This document shows, in pieces, positions 56,408 through 64,000 of a DNA stretch of 64,000 nucleotides (positions are counted from its first letter, which is position 1; each line of letters begins with the position of its first letter). The notes beneath the pieces are model-generated. The model saw nothing but the letters and a program-made list of their open reading frames with translations, was not told the DNA's origin and did no database searches. The translations under genes were made by a program, and so were the position numbers. Source of the DNA: Gracilariopsis chorda. Taxonomy: Eukaryota; Rhodophyta; Florideophyceae; Gracilariales; Gracilariaceae. The stretch is from the NCBI GenBank assembly GCA_003194525.1, contig NBIV01000052.1, forward strand, positions 1 to 64,000. Reading direction: 5' to 3'.

Positions 56408-58465
56408 CTAAGCGGGGGTTGCAACGGATGGTTGCGCGATCTCCCGAATCGGGGTGTATGAAGCTTGCCGCGCACGCGGGGTCTGTGGTAGGGCATGGGA
56501 AAAGTCCGTTTTAGCACGGAGGTAGGAAGCTGTCGGGACGGAACGTTTCTCCTCTGGAGTGAGGGCCTCATAATTTGCCATTACCTTGGCCATATCCTTC
56601 AGTGAGCAGATACACTGAGGGGAGGTATGGCCATGGGCATAACATAGGTGGCAAATGAAAGCCAAAACCGCGACACGCGGATTATTATTCCGAGTATCGG
56701 AGAAGCGAACCGCAGGGCGGGTGTCAGTCCATCCAGGCCGTTGATAACGGGATTAACCGTTTGAAAACGGGAGTCGTTGGGGTTGGACCCGACCGTTACC
56801 ACCGTATAGAACGGGATCTTCTGTTCCCGTATCACGGGTCATCTCCGTCGTTGACGGCAAATCACTAGTGGGTATCGACACACCATCCCCGTGCGCTAAA
56901 TGCACGGTATCAAATCCCTGTCTAGGGTTCCCATCCGCAGTGAGTGGGAGCGATGAGGAGTCGCTCTCCATCATCAACGCCTTGGCGGATTTAGACCGAT
57001 TGTTCGCGGTTCTTGCACGAAGTGCATCCCCTTCCGCTCGAGCGTGTTGGACCAGCTCGAGATAGGTGATCCTCCGCTTTTCCTCCCGATAACGCGTAAC
57101 TAAACTACGGATTGCCGGGTCAAGACCATCGATGAACATGGGACAGCGCTCCCCAGCGGGTTATACGTTACCACATCTGTGGAAAGCCTTGTTAAGGCGC
57201 ACCGAGTAATCGGTCTCGGTCTCTCCAGCACGCTGGCGTGTATCTCGCAAAGCGAGGATAGCCTGCTGAATAGCAGTGTTTGTGGCGTAGGAACGCAGTA
57301 GATACTGCACCGCTTCCGGCCAGCAAGTAACTCCTCCCTCGGAGGCGCGAGAAGATCCTCTGACAGAGTTGTATTGATCCTCCGCCAATCCCCGTAGGAA
57401 ATACGGTAAAGCCAAATAGGCTTGTCCCTCAGTCATACCGAGGATATTGGCCTCCGCTACAAAGCGGGATAAGAAATCCAGTACCAGGACTGGGTCCTCT
57501 CCAGTAAAATGCTGGTTGCGGAGCGAGAGCTACACTCGCTTAATGCATTCTCGCACCTTTCCTGTACCACGGGGCGTACGTCCAAGTGAAGAATCTTCGA
57601 GCCGGTATTACCGGTATGATAATAACTTCCGGTAATCTGGGTTTGTTGGTTTCAACTCCCGGAGACCGGGGTGTCTTCTCCCCTTCTGGCGGGTTCGGAC
57701 CACACCTTGAGTGGCCGATGACCGCTTCGAGCGGGAGGAGTAGCCTCGCTTCTCGTCCTCCGAGTCGGAGTCCGAGGAGCTCGAGCTAACCGAATGGTTT
57801 CGGGATGAGTCCGACGATGTCGAAGAATCAGAGTCCGAATATTTTCGGTGAGGTTTCCGTCGAGGACGGCGTTTCTTCTTCCCAGCAAGCTGGTCGTTGT
57901 GCGATGCCTCGTTTACTGGATCATCCGGGGATGGTTTGTCCATGAGGACTAACTGCTCCAGCGTCTCCAGGCGGGCACCAATCTGATCAAATCGGGCTTC
58001 AACTCCTTCGATGAAGGTGCCGGTTTGTCCCAAACTCTCCAACACGGAGTTGACATCAGACCGTAAAATACGGAGGTCCTTGGCAACCCCTTTCACAAGG
58101 GTTGCCATGACCACCTCTTGGAGGAATTTCAATTCCCCTACAAGGGTGTCGTGGGCGGTCCACAGGGCGCGGGCCTTGGAATCCAGGGATGTCCCCTGGG
58201 GTGTGTTTTCGACCGTTCCACGGGAGTTTGATACCGCGACAGCGGGAGTCCATGCATCATTTCCCTGCGGGAGTGACAACGAGGGCAAAAGAGTGTTCCG
58301 GGGTTCCCGGGATTGGTTTGAATTCCTCGAAGAGGGTCCACCAGCGAAGCTGGAGCCGATCCGCTTCGGAATGCGGGATACGAACCGAGCTTCGGGGACT
58401 TCTCCACCATCGTGGGAACGACTGCGGGTGACCGCACGCTCCGCATCAGAGGATTGCCTCGACAT
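56408..58465 (-). pseudogene. gag: Element D Gag (four in-frame stops)
   Basis: One continuous frame from ATG 58465 (MSRQSSDAERAVTRSRSHDG) to TAG 56408-56410, about 685 codons, with stops at 57608 (TAA), 57530 (TAG), 57161 (TAA) and 56753 (TAA) and no frameshift. It has a disordered N-terminus, a Ser/Asp/Arg region (KYSDSDSSTSSDSSRNHS), the Ty3 Gag core (EDPVLVLDFLSRFVAEANIL, RLNKAFHRCGNV) and an intact CCHC knuckle (CHLCYAHGHTSPQC). The 57530 stop aligns with a Gln in element C. Confidence 0.87.
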
Positions 58466-58550
58466 GAGGAGCTACCGTCACGACGGAAACGATTCCGGAA
58501 CTTCCGGGAAGTGGAAGACGAACCTCGAAAGAGGGAAAACAAACACCGAT

Positions 58551-58567
58551 TCTAGGTCGGGAAACCA
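58551..58567 (-). other. Primer binding site of element D
   Basis: On the minus strand TGGTTTCCCGACCTAGA lies three bases after the 5' LTR. It matches the C site at 16 of 17 positions. Confidence 0.75.
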
Positions 58568-58570
58568 CTT

Positions 58571-59395
58571 TGTGGTGCAACGCCCCAAAGGGGAAAAACA
58601 CCGAAAGGCGTTCGAGATCTTTCCTCCGTGGAGGTGAACCCAGTTCGGTAAAGCCCCTCTAGGGGTGGCATGGCGGAGCCAGTTTGTAAGACCGAGGCCG
58701 CCCTTCGCGACTAGCGCAAGAGGGTTTTGGAAAAGAATCGGTATCCACGAGAGCGGGAATGCGTCCTCGCCAGAGGTAGGTTTCCACGTAAGTGGGGGTG
58801 TGTGAGTGGATGCGCACACGAGAGCAGCGGATAGCGAGAGATGCTACCCTAAAAAGGGGAAAAGAAAAGGGCGAAGAGGAGGAAGAGAGGACGAAGTGAG
58901 TCGCCAGAGTGACGGGGGCGAACGGCGATGCCGGTAACAATATCCCTATACAGGGCGAAACACCAATGCAATTGGAATAATATGACTCCCAGTGATGGGC
59001 CCCTTTAGATGTGCAAGGACGTTAGATGTCCCGTGGTTCACGGCGTTTCCCTCCAAGGAGGAGTAGAGCACGCGCGCAAGCGGTAACAACTAGAGCCAAC
59101 TCCCCAGGTTGGGGTCCCTTGTTCGGGAAGGTTTATTGGTGCGACGGCAGTGCGCCGTCGCACTAAGTACTAGCTTCCCAGAAATGGGTGTGGAAACAAT
59201 AATAAAACTAACTAAAATACTCCACATTCCGTGGCAACATCCACTACTGTGGCCAACCGCCAAGTGACCCAAAACCGTGTCCCACGTTTCCGTATCCACC
59301 ATTGTGGGGCGTAGTTCATATACACACTACACAACCGATAATATCGGGAAAGCATTCAAGTACCAAGAATCCCTCCCTGAGGGCGTTGCACTTCA
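58571..59395 (-). repeat. 5' LTR of element D, 825 bp
   Basis: Full LTR. On the minus strand it starts TGAAGTGCAACGCCC and ends GGGCGTTGCACCACA, so its ends are inverted repeats of about 15 bp with two mismatches. A 10-bp-arm hairpin (GTGCGACGGC-AGTGC-GCCGTCGCAC) lies at 59139-59163. Confidence 0.95.
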
Positions 59396-59592
59396 AACGA
59401 AGCGCCGATGGCTCACCTATAAGGAGAGTGTGCCAAAACCCCAGGGACTTGTTTTAAAACCGACGTAGTAGTATTTAAGGGTAGAGATGAAGACCAATTG
59501 AGCGCGACAGAGAAGGCGCACACCTTGACGCTTGAAGGGCCAAATAGGGAACCATAGTGTTTACTGAGGACTACTGGCCATAAGGACGACCA

Positions 59593-61907
59593 CTAGGACG
59601 ACGCAGCCGGTTGAGAAGGGGATCCCGTGCGGGCACGCTTGCGAGCCGGACTCCGGAGGGAAAAGGACGAGGCACCACCAGCGGACTCCGTGTCCGAGAG
59701 GTTAAGACCAAGGCGGTTACCAAGGTCTGTCGCGACACGCTCGGACAACACCTTAGAGTTATCCTCCAGGATGGTCGCTAAAGCGTCTTTGACCTCTTGG
59801 TTACACTGAACCAGCGAGTGGTACCGCGAAGCCCGGCGAGCCCAGGATTGGGCGGAACGAAGAGCCTCTACGATACTAGTGGGCTCAAGGATACCGACGG
59901 ACGTGCATACCTTCTTCAGGTCATCGAAGGCCATCGTAATGACCTCTGGAATAACCGGCACTGGAGGTGGAGGAGAGAAAACAGGGGCGGAAACCTTCAT
60001 GGACGTAGGACGTGGGGAAGCCAAGGGACTGATGGACGCCTCTGGGGGCTCTTCCACGGCAACCTCATGCGCTGGCACGAAAGACGGCGCTACCGATGGG
60101 GCCAGTACATGAACTACCGCCTGCTACTGGACTGGAGGACGAAGACAATCTTCGTGAAACCCGATGGCCTGAAGATAGTAATCCGGCACGGACTGACGCG
60201 GCTCGTTCAAGGGGACAGCCAGCAATGGTTTGGCCTGGTAGACGTTCCCGTTGTCATTGCCTAAAGGATGTCGCGGGATCGGAAAGAAGGTGTCGGTGTC
60301 ATAATCGTACCAAAGGAACCCGGGGGTCTGCGCCCAGTAGACCTGAAGGACATAATCCAATAGGGCCTCGGCCTCTTCACTCTCGTACTCCGTACCCCGG
60401 ACAACGTTTTGCACTCCCAACTCACGGATGAGCCGGATCAAGGGCCGCGGAAGGGGCACGAGTCGGCCTTCAGGACTGGGAAGAACTCGTTCGTTCCAGA
60501 TACGGCAGTCGGCCTCCCGGACGTTAGCTTGGACCCCATAGCGGGCGGTATCCAGAAAGTCCATCAAACAGAACACGGCCCGTTCGGCAAAAAGAACCTG
60601 CCAGATCAGCCAGGGGAGACGTTTAGTGAAGTCCCCCTGGAGCTGATATGTGTGGTAGGCCACCATGGGCGGAGTAGGGACCATAAGGAGATTGAAAACG
60701 TGCCAGATGGCAGCCTCAGGTCCGGCGCTAAGTGACGGTAGCATGAGATATAGAGAAGGCCTGCGGGACGGAGGCATATAGTGAAATTCCACTTGGTGCC
60801 AACAGAAGAAGTACTTGAGGTTGGTTCGAATACGACCATCGGGTTCGATCATATCGTTCCAATAGGTCCGGTTCGATAACCAGTACAAGCGGTTGTATGG
60901 AGGCCTGAACCAGACTAACCCCAGGAAGCTATGACCAGGGGGAGGAAAGAGGGCCATAGGGTCACTATGCATCGAATACAAGTCCTCCAGGAGCTTGTTT
61001 ATCTCCATTAGTAATCAGACTCCCTGCCGCAGCGGACGAAGGGCATATCCGGTGGGACCAGAGCGCGGCAACGCGCGACCGAACTGGCATCAGCAGGAAG
61101 GTGGAGCCAACGGTTGTACCAGGAGTCCTCTTGGGAGTTCTACTTCGCACGGGCATAGTTGGGGATCACAGCGAACTGCCGGGCGTCCAAGTATTGATCA
61201 GCATACCGCACAAACTCGGCGACCAAACTGGGTAGATGGGTACTCCTCACGGCCATAGGATTCCGACCCAAAGTATGGTCGTACTTGTCCCCGGGGGGGC
61301 CATATGCGCTGCTGGGGACCAGAGCCATGTTGGTCGAGTCTACAGTTATTACCACCCAAGGGATACGCTCGAAGCCGTCATAGTCCAAGAGGAAGCCATT
61401 GGAGCCCTTATATGCCCCGGAGGACATGGCGTAGACGCGATCGACAAGCCGGCACAGCGGACACGGCGCCAGAGGAGACCAACGGTCAGGAATCTGAAAG
61501 GCCAAGGGAATGCACCGCGATCTACCGAAAGAGCGGGTATGGTGGATGCACCAAGGCGGTATGCGAAGAAAAGAGCGACCAGAAGGACGAGGTAATCCAG
61601 AGGGAAGTATGGGCGCCCGCGCCAGGGGCCGGTGAAATGCAGGAGCACGAGGAGTGCCTCGCCGTTGAGACTCACTAGTTAATGAGGCCCACTCGTAGGC
61701 GACCAATGGCATGGTAGCGGCCATGTGCCACTTGCCAAAAAAGCAGCCAAATGGACGCAAACCGGTACCGCCGCCGTACTTGCTGTGGAAGGGCCTACCA
61801 GCCATGTCAACCAGGAGGCGAGAGACCTTGTCGGGAGAGAGGACGCGAGGACAACAACCCCATTGGGAGGGAGGAAAGAACGCCAGCGGAAGAAAAGGAT
61901 AGCTCAC
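59593..61907 (-). pseudogene. Antisense open frame of element C (broken)
   Basis: Opposite to C gag-pol and next to the 3' LTR. A first segment (61907-61140) has a likely start at ATG 61805 (MAGRPFHSKYGGG) and ends in TAG. The same frame stays open after that TAG to about 61010. After a frameshift, 61008-60124 reads MEINKLLEDLYSMHSD ... YFFCWHQVEFHYMPP ... PLIRLIRELGVQNVV, ends in TAG, and continues in frame (60078-59593) through SVGILEPTSIVEALRSAQSW to a basic tail (SPARKRARTGSPSQ), possibly a nuclear signal. The order and the YF-x5-VE block match the D antisense frame. The function is unknown. Confidence 0.68.
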
Positions 61908-61940
61908 CGACGTGGAAGTTTCCGACGGGACGTCGGATCT

Positions 61941-61954
61941 TAAGGGGGAAGGTC
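61941..61954 (+). other. Polypurine tract of element C
   Basis: TAAGGGGGAAGGTC directly precedes the 3' LTR start (TGTAGGAG). Confidence 0.8.
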
Positions 61955-62480
61955 TGTAGGAGAATGAAAATTGGGCAGATGCAGTGGTGAGGTAACCATG
62001 GGGCTGGGTTGGCAGAGGTCAGAACATTGCTGGCCGACATATTTTACGTGGCCAAGCTGGGTGCCTATGCAGGAGATAAGAGGGGACAGTGCGAGTGCCA
62101 AGGCACTGTGGCCGTAGGTTTTATTATGTAGCTAATTTTATTTATTTTGGTAGGATAGCGTGCTGAGGTCAGAGCGTCTCGCCAGCTATATAGGCTGGCT
62201 CGAGTGCCGCCTATCTCCGAAGTGTAAAGAAAAGGACCCTCGCCGTCTTCTTGCCGCCATATGCAGCCAGTAGGACTTTAAAGGCCTCCAAGCCTTCGCT
62301 ACCATTCTCCCGACCTGTAGGGACTTGAGATAGCGCCCGCCCATTGGGCCTCGCTACCAATTGGTGCCCGCGTGACTAGTAGACCCGGTGGATTGTCACC
62401 CCAGTGGCTGGCTCTCTGCCACTACTACCCCCTAGTAGACTACTACCCCAGTTGGCCAAAGGACGTAGTATTCTACTATA
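61955..62480 (+). repeat. 3' LTR of element C, 526 bp
   Basis: Runs TGTAGGAGAATG to TTCTACTATA; the terminal CA of the 5' copy is TA here, probably a C-to-T change. It is followed by ATTAC and the continuation of the pogo transposase. Confidence 0.95.
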
Positions 62481-62485
62481 ATTAC

Positions 62486-62595
62486 CGATCGCAATGTGGC
62501 CAAGAAGATCCAAAATCACTGTGGATGGTAACCCTGGGTTGTCCGCACAGCATGAAGCCGCTTTCACTTTGATGGAGATTTGCCACTACCGTTGA
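62486..62595 (+). pseudogene. pogo-like transposase, 3' piece after element C
   Basis: With one copy of the 5-bp duplication counted, the transposase frame entering at 41032 continues here without a shift (PIAMWPRRSKITVDG ...) and ends at TGA 62593-62595. The site was therefore an open coding frame when C inserted. Confidence 0.78.
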
Positions 62596-62730
62596 GAGGT
62601 AGAAGCGGAGCGCGTGGTCTGCCTGCCAAATTGAGCCCTTGGTGACAACCATTGCTGTTGAAAAGCAAAAAATGAAGCAGAATCAACCTCTGTGCGTCTG
62701 TTTTGGCCTGTTTCTCAGACACACGAAAGT

Positions 62731-62760
62731 CTGCCAAATTAATCATTTGTGAGGGTTACT
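62731..62760 (-). repeat. Right terminal inverted repeat of pogo-like element
   Basis: The complement reads GTAACCCTCACAA, seven bases, then AATTTGGCAG, matching the left end without its 16-bp duplication. Confidence 0.8.
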
Positions 62761-64000
62761 GTCAACTTTCTGTATGCTGTTTGCCTTTTTGATGGCCGAA
62801 ACGGTTCCCGCCATTGTTTCAGGCTTAAGCATGGAAACGACTGGATTGGAACCAGCTCTTCTTTTTTATTCAAATTGGTCTGATTTGGATTTGCAGTGTC
62901 CAATCCGTGGATTTGGAAGATTTTTGTCAAACATTACGGTAGAAATATCCAATACTTAAGACAAGCGAGAGTCCAAATTGAAGTAAAGTGGAGTCAGACC
63001 TTCACTCTCGTAGGTTATGGGCCTGATGAGCAGCCACAAGACCATCATCAAACCCATTCTTTCCATGTACTCCACTCGTATACATCTCGACACAGTCCAA
63101 GACAGATTCCCGCACAGCCCGTGGTAACAGATGGCAGAATATGAGAGACCTCGACCAACTTATAACGGAACTTCTCCACAACGCACTTTTCAACAAGAAC
63201 ATAAGCAAAACCACTCAACACAACATCCACACCAGCGGCACCTATCTACAACACGGATACTGAGAAACAGACAGGTCTACCTGAACGCCATGCCCGCAAT
63301 TTTGCCCCATGGTACCTAAGGCACAATTTCCTTCCTCTCAGTGCATGATCTAGCCACAACTTGCGGCATAGTAGCATTCACACCAAAATCTGGCTATCTA
63401 ATCATAACTCACAACAAAACACCACACATACTAGCCCAGGCGCCATGAACAGGAAACCAATAAGCATTTCTAGGGAGTACCCTGTAACTAAATGAGCCCT
63501 CACAGCAAGAACCATACCGTATAAAACGCGTAAGCAACACCAAGCTCTCTCCTATTGCACACCCAAAACCAGCCACTTCCCTAAACATCACAGCCTTGTA
63601 GAAACGAGACAGAAGATGAGTGCAGCCAAATACAACGGAATAGCAGACGAAGACACCCCTGTCGACTTCATTATCACGGAAATACGGCCTGTATCAACCC
63701 TCAACCTTATCCTAGACTCACTCCTTGTCTCAAACCCCGATTCCATCAAAGATTTCACGAGAGCGTTTACAGAACTCCATCCTCCGCACCAACCAGGACA
63801 TGGCCCCACACCACTACCCAACACACCCTCAAGTTTTACCGAGGACTAAGGCTTCAAGGGAAGGAGACACAACCAAATTATCGACCGTTCCGCCGGCACA
63901 GCTACACCAACCGATTAACCCCTGCACAAATCCCTTGTCGCCTTCACACATCACTTGGAATACCAGCCATTCATACCGATGAAGAATGCCAAGATTGACT
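62761..64000. other. No firm gene; possible non-LTR element tail near the end
   Basis: Beyond the pogo end the sequence is CA-rich on the plus strand. A frame at 63616-63849 (MSAAKYNGIADEDTPVDFII) is followed, in another frame, by RLTPAQIPCRLHTSLGIPAI and EECQDC near the window end. This resembles the arginine-leucine and C-x2-C tail seen after the RT of some LINE-type elements. Support is thin and the window ends too soon. Confidence 0.25.

Larger units (their letters stand above)
48332..59395 (-). mobile_element. Ty3/gypsy element D, with antisense gene
   Basis: About 11.06 kb, minus strand: 5' LTR (58571-59395), PBS, gag, protease, RT-RNase H, integrase, chromodomain, an antisense frame on the plus strand, PPT, 3' LTR (49032 down to about 48332, truncated). 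It lies inside element C. The right flank is AACGA; a matching left flank is missing because about 125 bp of the 3' LTR end is gone. Gag and pol carry stops, frameshifts and a lost RT Asp, so the copy is inactive. Two solo LTRs of the family lie elsewhere in the window. Confidence 0.92.
41033..62480 (+). mobile_element. Ty3/gypsy element C, with antisense gene, interrupted by D
   Basis: Full-length element with 526-bp LTRs at 41033-41558 and 61955-62480, about 10.4 kb without the nested element D. Order: LTR, PBS, gag, protease, RT-RNase H, integrase-chromodomain, [D inserted], antisense frame, PPT, LTR. Target flanks are CTTAC (41028-41032) and ATTAC (62481-62485), a 5-bp duplication with one mismatch. 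The LTRs differ at several percent of positions by eye, more than those of D, as expected for the older host. Confidence 0.93.
39121..62760 (+). mobile_element. pogo-like DNA transposon, split by element C
   Basis: The two ends carry a perfect 13-bp inverted repeat (GTAACCCTCACAA at 39121-39133; its complement at 62748-62760) and a second shared block (AATTTGGCAG at 39157-39166; complement at 62731-62740). Leaving out element C and one copy of its target duplication, the transposon is about 2.19 kb, the usual size of pogo elements, and holds one DDE transposase frame. The expected TA flanks are not visible, so the extreme ends have decayed. Confidence 0.82.

Noticed and set aside
63616-63849. 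A host protein of 77 residues
   Set aside because: No domain was seen, the frame shifts into a possible LINE-like tail, and the window ends too soon to decide.

Overview
This is a transposon-dominated stretch of a eukaryotic nuclear genome. I found no convincing host gene, rRNA, tRNA, operon or bacterial signal. The mix is chromodomain Ty3/gypsy elements, Ty1/copia remnants, a pogo-like and a Harbinger/ISL2EU-like DNA transposon and a decayed Helitron. This would fit a repeat-rich alga (a red macroalga is my weak guess) or an oomycete-like genome; the sequence does not settle it. Most coding regions are broken by single-base indels and stops, and several indels fall in G or T runs, so part of the breakage could be base-calling error.

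Left block (1-12.5 kb). Two near-identical Ty3/gypsy copies on the minus strand (A, cut by the window edge, and B) stand head to tail and share one LTR. B is inserted in the integrase of a plus-strand gypsy element (I). I is inserted in the RNase H of an older minus-strand gypsy element (F). F is also split by an 824-bp solo LTR of the D family with a perfect 5-bp target duplication.

Middle block (12.5-39 kb). AT-richer decayed sequence: a Harbinger-like transposase fragment, a copia remnant (J), a Helitron helicase pseudogene, a second D-family solo LTR, a diverged satellite-like array of about 400-bp units with stem-loops and CAG triplets, a long decayed copia element (G), and three copies of a 620-670 bp TGTTAG...CTAACA LTR (H family).

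Right block (39-63 kb). A three-level nest: a pogo-like transposon (about 2.2 kb when the insertions are ignored) is split inside its transposase frame by Ty3/gypsy element C, and C is split between its chromodomain and 3' region by Ty3/gypsy element D. C and D are relatives: same gene order, same chromodomain, and a nearly identical 17-nt primer binding site. Each also carries an extra open frame on the opposite strand between pol and the 3' LTR. These two antisense frames share a weak sequence motif and the same placement. They are the most interesting feature of the window.

The last 1.2 kb has no firm assignment.
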